Part shown: one piece after another, positions 49,658 to 58,528 of the stretch
Layout of the letters: every line of letters starts with the position of its first letter
Position numbering within the stretch: the stretch's first letter is position 1
Source: DATAOG01 sp963757395
GTDB taxonomy: Bacteria > Pseudomonadota > Alphaproteobacteria > Geminicoccales > Geminicoccaceae
Direction: 5' to 3'
DNA: 64,000 nt
Assembly (NCBI GenBank): GCA_963757395.1
Contig: CAVWRK010000025.1
Span: 62,001-126,000, forward strand
Program-made: the position numbers and the translations under genes
The notes under the pieces: generated by a model
The model's input: the letters and a program-made list of their open reading frames with translations, nothing else
What the model was told of the DNA's origin: nothing
Database searches by the model: none

Positions 49658-50848
49658 CTAGGACGGCTGATGAACCACCAGGCAGTCGCCACCGCGCTGC
49701 TTGAGCTGGCTGCACATCGCGGTGGCGTGGTCCTCATCCGCGAACGGGCCGACCTGAACCAGATGACGGGTGCCGTGGGCGGTCTGCGTCGGGAAGACGT
49801 AGCGCTTGAGGTCCTTGGCGGACGGGCCGAACTGGGCCACGAAATCGTGCCAGACGTATTTGACGTTCTGCTTGTCACGCAGCATGGCGAGCTGCACGCG
49901 ATATTCCGCGGTCGGGGCGGTCGAGGTTGCCGGCGCGAGCGGCGTCGTGACCCGCGCTTCGGACGCCGCCGGGGGCGGCGTCGGCGCCTGCTCCCGATCG
50001 GCCTGGTCGGCCGGGACCTTGGCGGCGGGCGCGGCCGCCGGCGCCGGACGCTCGATCGGCGTGACGGGCGCCGTCGCGGGCAAGCCCGGGGCGGGCTCGA
50101 CCAGCGCCGCCAGCTGCAGGGCCGCCGGCGCTGGCGCAGGCGCAGGCACCTGGACCTCTGTCACCGGCGCCGCCGGCGGGGGCGTCGCCGGCGCGGCCTG
50201 CCGGGCCGCGATCTGGATGGTCCGGCTCGCGATCTCGTCCGCAGCCATCTCCGGCGGGGTCGGCGCGAGGCTCTCGGCCGGAGTCGACGGCCCGGCATGC
50301 TCGCTACCCGGCGCCTGCCACGCCGCGGGCTGGGCCAGGGTGGTCACCGCCTCGGGCGCGGGCGCCGAAAGCGCCGAACGTGAGCTTGCCGGCGGCGTCG
50401 CGAGCTGCTCGGCGAGCACGCTCGAGGCCGCAGGATTGAGCGCCAGCGCCACGAAGTTGGTGCTGACCAGGCCCGCCAGCACGCCGGCGCCGGCAGCGCC
50501 GACCAGCCAGAGGGCGCTCGCCCAAAAGCGCCCGGTCCTGGCCGCATCGAGCCAGCTGGCATCGGCCGGCGGGCAGAGGCTCGTTGGCGCGTCCGGATCC
50601 ACCATCACCGGCGGCGCGTCCGCGATCGCAGCCTGGAACCGGTCGAACCGCGGGCCCGGCTCACGATCGTGCATGAGGCGCAATTCCAGCAGGTCATAGG
50701 CTTCGGGGTTGGCCCGGGCCTCGTCGTAGTCCCAGGATTCGGCCTGTTCCCAACTCCCGGACTGTTCCCAGGCCTCGGTCCGCCCCTCCGATTCGCCTGG
50801 TCCAGGGGTCTCGGCGAGACCGTAGGGCTCGAAGCGGTCACCGGTCAT
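49658..50848 (-). CDS. SPOR-domain membrane protein
   Basis: 396 residues. An acidic, Glu/Trp/Ser-rich cytoplasmic N-terminus (~1-100; repeated EQSGSWEQAESWD-like units) is followed by one membrane helix (FWASALWLVGAAGAGVLAGLV) and a long Pro/Ala-rich periplasmic linker. The C-terminal SPOR domain (~315-396) reads EYRVQLAMLRDKQNVKYVWH, then HLVQVGPFADEDHATAMCSQ and RGGDCLVVHQ. SPOR domains bind glycan strands lacking stem peptides at the division septum. It is probably a cell-envelope or division protein; a specific partner is unknown. ATG 50848 gives a clean N-terminus. Confidence 0.88.
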   Translation of the reverse strand: MTGDRFEPYGLAETPGPGESEGRTEAWEQSGSWEQAESWDYDEARANPEAYDLLELRLMHDREPGPRFDRFQAAIADAPPVMVDPDAPTSLCPPADASWLDAARTGRFWASALWLVGAAGAGVLAGLVSTNFVALALNPAASSVLAEQLATPPASSRSALSAPAPEAVTTLAQPAAWQAPGSEHAGPSTPAESLAPTPPEMAADEIASRTIQIAARQAAPATPPPAAPVTEVQVPAPAPAPAALQLAALVEPAPGLPATAPVTPIERPAPAAAPAAKVPADQADREQAPTPPPAASEARVTTPLAPATSTAPTAEYRVQLAMLRDKQNVKYVWHDFVAQFGPSAKDLKRYVFPTQTAHGTRHLVQVGPFADEDHATAMCSQLKQRGGDCLVVHQPS

Positions 50849-51045
50849 CGAAATTCCTCCACCATACCCGTCCAGCAAACGCATTCTAGATGATTTTTGC
50901 CTTTTACGCAAGAAAGTTAACCTAGATTATTAATTTGCGACGTTAACCACAGCAGCGAGCCGTCGGCGGCCAGACTTTCGCCCGCTTGACCGCTGCCGTA
51001 GGCTTCCGGGGCGCTGGGGCGGGTTTGCGATGAGGGGAGCGCGCC

Positions 51046-51678
51046 ATGCTCGACGTCGTCCTGCACGCGTTCACCACGCTGTTCGTGGTCATCGACCCGC
51101 TGGGGCTGGTGCCGGTCCTGCTGGCGCTGACCGCCGGCATGGCCGCGGCCGACCGCCGCCGGATGGCGCTCAAAGGGGCGCTGATCGCGGGCGTCATCCT
51201 GCTCGGCTTCGGGCTGGTCGGCGAGCGCCTGCTCGGTCTGCTCGGCATCGGGCTCGCAGCGTTTCGGACCGCGGGCGGCGTGATGCTGCTGCTGATCGCG
51301 CTCGAGATGGTGTTCGAGCGCCGGACCGACCGCCGCTCGCGCTCGGCGGACGAGCTCCGCCAGGTCGGCGGGCAGGACGACATCGCGGTCTTCCCGCTCG
51401 CGATCCCGCTGCTCTCCGGACCCGGCGCGATCGCCTCGATCATGCTGCTGATGGCGCGCTACGACGGCCAGCCGGCCGCCCAGGCGATCGTGCTCGCCGC
51501 GCTGCTCGCGGTGATGGCGCTCTGCGTTCTGATCCTGCTGCTGCTCGAGCCGCTCGAGCGCCTGCTCGGCCCGACGCTCACCCACGTGGTCTCGCGCCTG
51601 CTCGGAATCCTGCTCGCTGCGCTGGCGGTCCAGTACGTGCTCGACGGTCTGCGCAGCGCCTTCGAGATTGGCAGCTGA
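51046..51678 (+). CDS. MarC family integral membrane protein
   Basis: 210 residues with six predicted helices. Starts LDVVLHAFTTLFVVIDPLGL, the typical MarC/UPF0056 N-terminus, with VPVLLALTAG. The central motif is DDIAVFPLAIPLLSGPGAIA, and the last helix VSRLLGILLAALAVQYVLDG. The family was once linked to multiple antibiotic resistance but its function is unknown. It lies in the opposite direction between the SPOR and deoC genes and does not seem part of nucleoside metabolism. ATG 51046 follows GAGGGGAG. Confidence 0.93.
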   Translation: MLDVVLHAFTTLFVVIDPLGLVPVLLALTAGMAAADRRRMALKGALIAGVILLGFGLVGERLLGLLGIGLAAFRTAGGVMLLLIALEMVFERRTDRRSRSADELRQVGGQDDIAVFPLAIPLLSGPGAIASIMLLMARYDGQPAAQAIVLAALLAVMALCVLILLLLEPLERLLGPTLTHVVSRLLGILLAALAVQYVLDGLRSAFEIGS

Positions 51679-51696
51679 GCGACCGGACGGCTCCTC

Positions 51697-52515
51697 CTAC
51701 TCGCCATCCCCGTCATCGTCGTCGTCATCGTCGTCGCGGTCGGGCGGTACCGTCAGCAGCCGGATCAGATCGTCGAGCAGCGCCGAGGCGCCGAAGCGAA
51801 GCGTCGTGGGCGCGGTCCAGCCCCGGCTCATGAAGTGATCGACCAGGTAGAGGTATTGCGCCGCCTGCTGCGTCGTGCGGATGCCGCCCGCGACCTTGAG
51901 GCCGACCCGGCCTTCGGCCTCCTCGATCACCGCGAGCAGGACCGCGGTCGCCTCGAGGGTCGCGCCAGGCGTGAGCTTGCCGGTCGAGGTCTTGAGGAAA
52001 TCCGCGCCTGCCATGACCGCGGCGCGCGCCGCGGCCGCGATCCGCGCCGGCTCGGCGAGCCGCCCGGTCTCGAGGATGACCTTGAGGGTGCGCTCCGGCG
52101 CCTTGGCCCGGCAGGCCTGGACCAGCTCGGTGACCAGGCCGACATCGCCGTCCAGGATCGCCTGGATCGGCGCCACCACGTCGACCTCGTCGGCGCCGGC
52201 CAGCAGCGCATCGGCGGTCTCGCGGGCGGCGCGCGCGATGTCGTCGGAGCCGTCCGGGAAGTTGGCGACGGTCGCCAGGCGGACCGGACTGTGGGCGAGC
52301 CTCGCCTTGGCGATCGGCAAAAAGCGCGGCCAGACGCAGACCGCGGCGACGCCGGCGTCGAGCGCCTTGGCGCAGAGCGCGTTGACGGCCGCAGACGTCG
52401 TGTCGTCGCCGAGCGCGGTCAGGTCGACCAGCGGCAGGATGCGGGCGGCGGCCTCGTGGGTCGCCGGCGCCGCGGCCGCGCTCTGCAGCAGATCAGCCGG
52501 GGTTCGGATGGTCAT
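51697..52515 (-). CDS. deoC: Deoxyribose-phosphate aldolase
   Basis: Splits 2-deoxyribose 5-phosphate into acetaldehyde and glyceraldehyde 3-phosphate, the last step of deoxynucleoside breakdown. 272 residues. Key segments: ILPLVDLTALGDDTTSAAVN, AGVAAVCVWPRFLPIAKARL, TVANFPDGSDDIARAARETA, LAGADEVDVVAPIQAILDGD, LKVILETGRLAEPARIAAAA and the Schiff-base Lys in GADFLKTSTGKLTPGATLEA, with VGLKVAGGIRTTQQA. The C-terminus ends in a run of eight Asp, which is unusual. The start lies 23 bp inside the 3' end of the cdd-punA gene, so they form an operon. Confidence 0.96.
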   Translation of the reverse strand: MTIRTPADLLQSAAAAPATHEAAARILPLVDLTALGDDTTSAAVNALCAKALDAGVAAVCVWPRFLPIAKARLAHSPVRLATVANFPDGSDDIARAARETADALLAGADEVDVVAPIQAILDGDVGLVTELVQACRAKAPERTLKVILETGRLAEPARIAAAARAAVMAGADFLKTSTGKLTPGATLEATAVLLAVIEEAEGRVGLKVAGGIRTTQQAAQYLYLVDHFMSRGWTAPTTLRFGASALLDDLIRLLTVPPDRDDDDDDDDGDGE

Positions 52516-53734
52516 GCGCCAGCTCCTCGAGCAGACCGGTCAGCAGACGCTGGAGGGTCGCCGCCGCGCCGGCTGCCTCGGTCAGGGTTTCGGCGTGGCT
52601 GAGCGGATGCGCCGCGAGCCCGGCCGCGAGATTGGTCACGATCGAGAGCCCGAGCACCTTCAGCCCGCAATGGCGGGCGCTGATCGCCTCCGGCACCGTC
52701 GACATGCCGACCAGATCGGCGCCCAGCGCCCGGAACGCCCGGATCTCGGCCGGGGTCTCGAAGGCGGGCCCGAGGGTCGCGAGGTAGACGCCGCCCGGGA
52801 GCTCGATCCCGAGCCGGCCGGCGACCCCCTGGAGGCGCGCCCGGAGCGCCCGGTCGTAGACTTCGCTCAGATCGGGAAAGCGCGGCCCGATCGCCGCATC
52901 GTTAACCCCGACCAGCGGGCTCTGGCCGAGCAGATTGATGTGATCCTCGATCAGCACGACGCTCCCGGGGGCAAGCTCCGGGCGCAGCGCGCCCGAGGCG
53001 TTGGTCAGGATCAGGAGCTCGCAGCCGAGCGCCTTGAGGGTCCGCGGCAGGGCGTTGACCGCGGCCGCGGCCACACCCTCGTAGAGATGGACCCGGCCCT
53101 GCAGGCAGGCAACCCGGACCCCGGCGAGCTTGCCCAGCACCAGGCGCCCGGCATGGCCTTCGACGCTCGCGCGCGGAAAGCCGGGAAGCTCGGCATAGGC
53201 GATCGCCGTGGCATCTTCGAGGGCATCCGCGATCCCGCCCAGACCGGAACCCAGGATCAGCCCGACCCGCGGCGCGAACCCCGGGCGGCGCGCCCGGATC
53301 ACCTCGACCGCACCCGGCGCCGGAACGGGCGCGGGATCGCCGCCCGAGCCGCCCGCGTTCAGGCTGAAGGACAACGGCAGCAGCTCGCCGAGCGTCACGG
53401 TCCGCCGCAACCCGTCGGGACCGCACAGATGGACCGGCAGCTCCGGGGCGCCGAACTCGGCGAGCCGCTGCCGACAGCCGCCGCAGGGGGTGCAAAGACG
53501 CTCGCCCGCGGCCAGCACCAACGCTTCCGTGATCCGCCGCTCGCCGGCCGTGACCAGCGCCGCGAGCGCGCTCGCCTCGGCGCAGTTGCCCAGGGGATAG
53601 CTCGCGTTCTCGACGTTGCTGCCGGCGAAGACCCGCCCGGAGGCGCCGCGCACCGCCGCGCCCACCCGAAAGTTGGAATAGGGCGCATGCGCATGGTCGA
53701 ACGCCGCGCGTGCGGCCGCCAACAGATCCTGCAT
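52493..53734 (-). CDS. Cytidine deaminase-purine nucleoside phosphorylase fusion
   Basis: One 413-residue frame holds two nucleoside enzymes. Residues ~1-128 are a homotetrameric-type cytidine deaminase: HAPYSNFRVGAAVRGASGRV, NVENASYPLGNCAEASALAA with zinc Cys and catalytic Glu, and LCTPCGGCRQRLAEFG with two zinc Cys. After a Gly/Pro/Ala linker (NAGGSGGDPAPVPAPG), residues ~145-413 are a trimeric purine nucleoside phosphorylase: RVGLILGSGLGGIADALED, LPGFPRASVEGHAGRLVLG, LILTNASGALRPELAPGSVV, DHINLLGQSPLVG and GADLVGMSTVPEAISARHCG. No ATG for a separate phosphorylase exists in any frame of the linker, which favours a real fusion. It overlaps deoC, so deamination and phosphorolysis are followed directly by deoxyribose-phosphate cleavage. 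ATG 53734. Confidence 0.88.
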   Translation of the reverse strand: MQDLLAAARAAFDHAHAPYSNFRVGAAVRGASGRVFAGSNVENASYPLGNCAEASALAALVTAGERRITEALVLAAGERLCTPCGGCRQRLAEFGAPELPVHLCGPDGLRRTVTLGELLPLSFSLNAGGSGGDPAPVPAPGAVEVIRARRPGFAPRVGLILGSGLGGIADALEDATAIAYAELPGFPRASVEGHAGRLVLGKLAGVRVACLQGRVHLYEGVAAAAVNALPRTLKALGCELLILTNASGALRPELAPGSVVLIEDHINLLGQSPLVGVNDAAIGPRFPDLSEVYDRALRARLQGVAGRLGIELPGGVYLATLGPAFETPAEIRAFRALGADLVGMSTVPEAISARHCGLKVLGLSIVTNLAAGLAAHPLSHAETLTEAAGAAATLQRLLTGLLEELAHDHPNPG

Positions 53735-53989
53735 GGTCGAACCTCCGACCGCACTCTACCGCCCCCGCCCGGCCGCGGCCAGCCGACGCCGCCGGCCCGA
53801 GCTGCTGGCCGCGAACCGGTAGGCTCAGCGATTGGTGCAGGGGTCCCCAGGCCGAGGTTGGCGGGTAGTCGGCGCGTTCGGCAAGCCGAAAACGTCGTGG
53901 GGTCCAGGTCGGGCTGCGCGCGGACAACCGGCCCTTGCTATGCCCGATTGAGCCAGGATCGCGGGTTTTGTCGCAAGACGGGTGTGGTT
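53735..53989. other. Intergenic region without a recognised gene
   Basis: A divergent gap before the hypothetical gene at 54103. Open frames are short and compositionally biased. A strong hairpin lies at its downstream end (53990-54020). Confidence 0.4.
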
Positions 53990-54020
53990 GACGGGCATCC
54001 CCTGTGGCAGGATGCCCGTC
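53990..54020. other. Perfect inverted repeat (hairpin)
   Basis: GACGGGCATCC (53990-54000) and its exact complement (54010-54020) enclose a 9-base loop. It lies 83 bp before the likely start of the next gene. It could be a terminator, a leader structure or an operator; no T-run follows. Confidence 0.5.
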
Positions 54021-54102
54021 GAGCGCGCTGCCGAGGTCGCGGCTCGCAGACGTCGACCTGCGCGGCGATACCGCTGGCCGGGATGTTGGGCGGCGTGGCT
54101 CG

Positions 54103-54597
54103 GTGGAGGTGGATGTGGCACTCGACGGCGCCGTCGCCGACTTGGCGCTTTGGTGGATTGCCGCGGCCGGCCTGGTGCTGGGCGGCATCGGCTCGGTGCT
54201 CGGACTGACCCTCCGGCGCCGCAACCGCGCCCTCGAGACGCAGCTCCTGCGGATCGAGGATGCCGCCCGGAGCGCCCGCGAGCGCGAAGCCAAGCGGGCC
54301 CGGCTGTACGCCGTCATCGAGCAGGAAGTCGCGATCAAATGGTATCTGACGATCCGCAACGACGGCCACGCCGCCGCCCAGGATTTCACCGTCTCGATCG
54401 ACGGTGCCGCGCTCGTTCGCTGCCCGCTGATCGATCCCCAGGACCTCGACCCCGCCAGGATCGGTACGGTCGGAGCCCATGCCACGGTGCGCATCCCCTT
54501 GCAGACCGCCACCGCCCCACCCAAGCTGCAGCTCGAGCTGACCTGGTCCGACGCCTCGGGCGACCTGGGCTTTTACGAGGCCGAGCTCACCCGCTGA
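54103..54597 (+). CDS. Single-pass membrane protein of unknown function
   Basis: About 164 residues. One hydrophobic helix near the start (WWIAAAGLVLGGIGSVLGLTL) is followed by a basic coiled-coil segment (RNRALETQLLRIEDAARSAR, EREAKRARLYAVIEQEVA) and a beta-rich C-terminal domain (IKWYLTIRNDGHAAAQDFTV, LQLELTWSDASGDLGFYEAE) that looks like an immunoglobulin-like fold. GTG 54103 is favoured because upstream codons look non-coding; the frame is open to GTG 54004. I do not recognise the family. The C-terminal domain is predicted to be cytoplasmic if the basic stretch follows the positive-inside rule. Confidence 0.6.
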   Translation: MEVDVALDGAVADLALWWIAAAGLVLGGIGSVLGLTLRRRNRALETQLLRIEDAARSAREREAKRARLYAVIEQEVAIKWYLTIRNDGHAAAQDFTVSIDGAALVRCPLIDPQDLDPARIGTVGAHATVRIPLQTATAPPKLQLELTWSDASGDLGFYEAELTR

Positions 54598-54817
54598 ACC
54601 CACCGCCCGCCGGCACGGAGTCCCACGGTCCCATGGGCCCTCCGAAGACTTGGTTAACGCCCAATTCTTAACGGCCGGTCAACGCCCCGACCCGATCCGG
54701 CTCATGCCCGCCAATCAGCCCAGGTTGCGCGCAATCGTCATCGCGCCGCTTGCAGGATGGGGGACGACCCCGGTGGTCGCCCCCCGATGACGAACTTGGC
54801 CTGTCGGCGCTCGCGCC

Positions 54818-56427
54818 TCAGCCCTTGAGGTCGACGCCGTAGAAGATATGGCTGCCGAACGGGTCGATCTTGTAGTCGACGACCTGCTTGCTGACCGGCA
54901 CGTAGACCACCGAGTGCGCGATCGTCACCCAGGGCGCCTCCTCCTTGAAGATCACCTGGGCCTGCTCGTAGAGCCGCGTGCGCTCGGCGACGTCGCTCGT
55001 CTCCTTGGCCTGAACCAGGAGGTCGTCGAACGGCTTGTAGCACCAGCGTGCCCGGTTGGTGCCGTCCTTGGCGGCGGCGCAGCCCAAGAGGACGTAGAGG
55101 AAGTTGTCGGGATCGCCATTGTCGCCGGTCCACCCGAGCAGCACCGTGTCGTGCTGGCCCTCCTTGGAGCGCTTCAGATACTCGCCCCATTCATAGGTGA
55201 CGATCTCGGCCTGGACGCCGACCTTGGCCCAGTCGGCCTGGATCAGCTCGGCCATCCGCCTGGCGTTCGGGTTGTAGGGCCGCTGGACCGGCATCGCCCA
55301 GATGTTGGTCTTGAAGCCGTCCGGGTAGCCCGCTTCCGCCAGCAGCTTCTTGGCGGCGTCGGGATCGTAGGGGTAGTCCTTGACGGCGTCGTTGTACGAC
55401 CAGATGGTCGGCGGGATCGGGTTCTTGGCGACCTTGCCCGAGCCCTGGAAGACCGCATCCAGGATCGCCTGCTTGTTGATCGCCATGTTGAGCGCCTGGC
55501 GGACCCGCTTGTCGGTCGAACGGCTTCTTCTCGGTATTGAAGGCGAGATAGCCGATGTTCAGACCCTCCTGCTCGAGCAGATTGACGTCCGGGTTGGCGC
55601 GGATCGCATCCAGGTCGGCCGGATTGGGGTAGGGAATGACCTGGCACTCGCCGGCCTGCAGCTTCTGCCAGCGGACCGAGGGATCGGGCGTGATCGCGAA
55701 CACCAGGTCGTCGATCGCCGCCTTGCCGTCCCAATAGTCGGGATTGGCCTTGTAGCGGATCACCGCATCCTTCTGGTAGGCGACCAGCTGGAAGGGGCCG
55801 GTGCCGACCGGGTCGAGGTCGACCTGCTCGGGCGTGCCGGCATCCAGCATATTTTGCGCATACTCGGCCGAGAAGATCGAGGCGAAGTCCATCCCGAGAT
55901 TGGAGAGGAACGGCGCCTCCGGGTGGTTGAGGACGAAGGTCACGGTCAGGTCGTCGACCTTCTTCACGGCCTTGAGCAGCTTCGGCATGTCCATGCTGTT
56001 GAAGTACTCGTAGGTGCCGCCCGAGACCTGGTGGTAGGGATGATTCGTCGTCGAGCTGGCGCTCGAAGGTCCAGACCACGTCGTCGGCATTGAAGTCGCG
56101 CGAGGGCGTGAAGTTCTTGGTGGTCTGGAACTTGACGCCCGGGCGCAGATGGAAGGTGTATTCGAGGCCGTCGTCCGAGATGTCCCAGCTCTCGGCGAGC
56201 GCCGGCACGATCTTGGTGGTGCCGCGCTCGAACTCGACCAGCCGGTTGTAGATCGGGTGCGAGGAGGCATCGAAGGTGGTGCCGGAGGTATAGAGCTGCG
56301 GGTTGAAGCCCTCGGGGCTGCCTTCGGAGCAGTAGACCAGGGTCTTGGCCTGGACCTGGGTCGTGAGCGCGGCGGCGAACGCCAGCCCCAGGCTGCCGAC
56401 GACCAAACGATTGAGCATTGATGTCAC
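54818..56427 (-). pseudogene. Dipeptide/oligopeptide ABC substrate-binding protein, two frameshifts
   Basis: A periplasmic family 5 solute-binding protein of the DppA type. The first frame from ATG 56427 (or 56418) gives the signal peptide and KTLVYCSEGSPEGFNPQLYT, IYNRLVEFERGTTKIVPALA and YTFHLRPGVKFQTTKNFTPS. From ~56045 a second frame gives MPKLLKAVKKVDDLTVTFVL, DPVGTGPFQLVAYQKDAVIR and CQVIPYPNPADLDAIRANPD. From ~55515 a third gives MAINKQAILDAVFQGSGKVA, VLLGWTGDNGDPDNFLYVLL and SKQVVDYKIDPFGSHIF. Joined, it has the expected length (~530). YCSEGSPEGFNPQ is typical of DppA. No permease or ATPase genes adjoin it. Frameshifts are one base each; sequence error or decay cannot be separated. 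Confidence 0.85.
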
Positions 56428-56603
56428 TCCCTGTCGGATTCTTCATGCGGCGGGGACACGGCCGTGGCCGCTTGGCACTACTAGGCAGGGAACCGCCCCG
56501 GCTTGTCAATTGCCAAGCAGCTTGCCGGAATTCGTGCCGGTCGGCCGGGCGGCCGATCATCGGCGCGGCTGTCGACCGGGCGCGGATCGGGTAAGCTCGG
56601 CCC

Positions 56604-57257
56604 ATGCGCCCGCCGGCCCCACGCCTCGATCCCAATCAGCTGCGCCAGATCAGCGCCCGCACGCTCGCCCACTACGGGCGGTTCGCCGAAGCCTATCGCG
56701 AGGGGACCCGGGACCACGACGTCAGCCAGAGCATCGGCGCCCTGCTCGCGGCGATCGGCGGCGCGCCGCCGCTTTGGCTGCTCGATCTCGGCTGCGGCCC
56801 GGGGCGCGACCTGATCGCCTTTCGCGCCCTCGGCCACCAGCCGGTCGGGCTCGACGGCTGCCCGGAGTTCGTCCGGATGGCGAAAGCTGCCTCGGGCTGT
56901 CCGGTCTGGTTGCAGGACCTGCTGGCGCTCGACCTGCCCGCCGGCCATTTCGATGGCGTGTTCGCGAACGCGGTCCTGTTCCACGTCCCGAGCCCGGCGC
57001 TGCCACGGGTCATGGCGGATCTTTGGGCGACCCTCCGGCCGGGAGGCGTGCTGCTCAGCTCCAATCCACGCGGCGCCGACGACGAAGGCTTCGCCGACGG
57101 TCGCTACGCCTGCTTCTACGATTTTGCCACCTGGCGCCACCTGGTCGAGGCGGCCGGCTTCGAGCTGCTCGATCACTACTACCGGCCGCCCGGCAAGCCC
57201 CGCCACCAGCAGCCGTGGCTGGTCACGGTCTGGCGCCGCTCGGCCGCCGCCAGCTAG
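56604..57257 (+). CDS. Class I SAM-dependent methyltransferase
   Basis: 217 residues with the AdoMet-binding motif LWLLDLGCGPGRDLIAFRAL (motif I) and the acidic residue at the end of strand 2 (PVGLDGCPEFV). Then LLALDLPAGHFDGVFANAVL (motifs II-III) and LWATLRPGGVLLSSNPRGAD. The N-terminal helix region has ISARTLAHYGRFAEAYREGT, common in small-molecule methyltransferases. Substrate unknown. ATG 56604 is the first in frame and has reasonable N-terminal character. Its stop overlaps the stop of the convergent EF-hand gene by two to three bases. Confidence 0.9.
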   Translation: MRPPAPRLDPNQLRQISARTLAHYGRFAEAYREGTRDHDVSQSIGALLAAIGGAPPLWLLDLGCGPGRDLIAFRALGHQPVGLDGCPEFVRMAKAASGCPVWLQDLLALDLPAGHFDGVFANAVLFHVPSPALPRVMADLWATLRPGGVLLSSNPRGADDEGFADGRYACFYDFATWRHLVEAAGFELLDHYYRPPGKPRHQQPWLVTVWRRSAAAS

Positions 57258-57734
57258 GGCTGGATGTGGTCCAGGAGCGCTGAGGGTATGCCGAGGCGGC
57301 GCGCGATCGCCGGCGCGATCGACCGCCGCCGGGTCGAGCAGGACCTCGCCGAGCGGCCGTCGGTCGAGGTGCACGTCCGCCAGCAGCTCGCTGCGGCTGA
57401 TCAGGCCGTCGCCGTCGCCGTCGTAGAGCGCCAGCAGGCGCTCGATGCCGATCGAATTGACCAGCAGCAGGCCGAGCACCAGGCTCGAGCGCTCCGGCCG
57501 GCTGAGCTCGTCCTGGTGGCGCAGCACCCAGTCCTCGAGCGCCCCGCGGACGCTCGTCAGCTCGGCGACCGAGAGCCCCTGATCGCCGTCGGCGTCGGCG
57601 AACCGCCAGGCGACCGCGACGCACTCCGCGGCCGGCCGCTGCTGGCAGATCGGCCTGGCCGCGGCCATGAAGCGATCGAAGGCGGCCGCCTTCGCCTCGA
57701 CGTCGTCGATGCCCCCGGCCACGGCCGGCGTCAC
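57254..57734 (-). CDS. EF-hand calcium-binding exported protein, frameshift near the C-terminus
   Basis: Two EF-hand loops are intact: FADADGDQGLSVAEL and LYDGDGDGLISRSELLAD, so it should bind calcium. CQQRPAAECVAVAW between them and the N-terminus has two Cys. A signal peptide-like stretch (RRRLIGALALLAVTPAVAGG) lies at and upstream of GTG 57734, with no ATG in frame, so the start is uncertain. After LLDPAAVDRA (about 57320) the frame runs on into nonsense; shifting one base gives IARRLGIPSALLDHIQP and a stop at 57254-57256, the likely natural end. Function unknown; probably periplasmic. Confidence 0.75.
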
Positions 57735-57926
57735 CGCGAGCAGCGCCAGCGCGCCGATCAGACGCCGCCTGACGCGGCCCTGCCGCCTTCGATTACACCG
57801 GTCGCTTTCGGTTCACCCCAGCCGCCTTCGGTTCACCAATGCGTGAGGCCCTCGCGAGTTGCAGCGCCGGCAGCCGCGGCCCGCGTTCCGGTCGGCGGCT
57901 GCCCCGGCGGGCTTGGCCTTAGCCCG
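57735..57926. other. Intergenic region with a short direct repeat
   Basis: Divergent gap between the EF-hand and cytochrome c' genes. TCGGTTCACC occurs twice 20 bp apart (about 57808-57836), in the contexts GCTTTCGGTTCACC and CCTTCGGTTCACC, with a third degenerate copy just before. The purpose is unknown. No gene is seen. Confidence 0.35.
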
Positions 57927-57955
57927 CGGGAATAAATCTTGCAACCGGGCCGTCT
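57927..57955 (+). promoter_or_regulatory. Candidate ECF-sigma-type promoter before cytochrome c'
   Basis: GGGAATAAA (57927-57935) and GTCTA (57951-57955) are about 15-16 bp apart and ~85 bp before the cytochrome ATG. A GGAAT-type -35 with a GTCTA-type -10 is the general shape of ECF-sigma promoters. Assigned by eye; the sigma factor is unknown. Confidence 0.35.
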
Positions 57956-58038
57956 AGCAGCGGGAGTATCGATACGGTTCCCAGAACGCCGGAACTCTGC
58001 AACCATGACGCTGGATGCCTGACAGGGAGGATCGATTG

Positions 58039-58528
58039 ATGGTGCACTTTACGGGTCGGATCTTCGCCGCCGCGCTCGTGCTCGCGACCGGGCTCGGCGC
58101 GGCGGTCGCCTTCGCCGCCGACGAGCCGGCCAATGTCGTCAAGTATCGCAAGGCCTTCATGGACGCGAACGGCGCCCACATCGCGCATGGTCGCCGCGGT
58201 CGTCAAGGGCGACGTGAGCTTCACCGACGACGTGGCCGCGAACGCCCAGGCGCTGGCCGAGCAGGGCAAGCTCCTGACCGCCAATCTGAAGCTCCTCTTT
58301 CCCCAAGGCAGCGGCAAGGGCGAGACCGGGGAGAAATCGGCGGCGCTGCCGGCGATCTGGGAGAAGTGGGCCGACTTCGAAGCGGCCGCTCAGAAGTTCG
58401 AGGAGGTGAGCGCCAAGTTCGCCGAGGTGGCGCAGGGCGGCGACATGGCGGCGATCGGCCCGGCGCTGGGCGCGCTCGGCAAGCAGGGCTGCGGCGGCTG
58501 CCACCAGACCTTCCGCGAGAAGCAGTAG
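58039..58528 (+). CDS. Cytochrome c' (c-556 type), one frameshift
   Basis: A four-helix periplasmic heme protein. The signal peptide is IFAAALVLATGLGAAVAFAA in the first frame, with NVVKYRKAFMDANGAHIAH. From ~58190 the second frame continues MVAAVVKGDVSFTDDVAANA, ALPAIWEKWADFEAAAQKF and ends with the heme site KQGCGGCHQTFREKQ (CxxCH near the C-terminus, as in cytochromes c'). Cytochromes c' bind NO or CO and may protect against nitric oxide. The single break, next to HIAH, is likely a one-base indel. ATG 58039 follows AGGGAGG. A possible ECF promoter is upstream. Confidence 0.87.
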
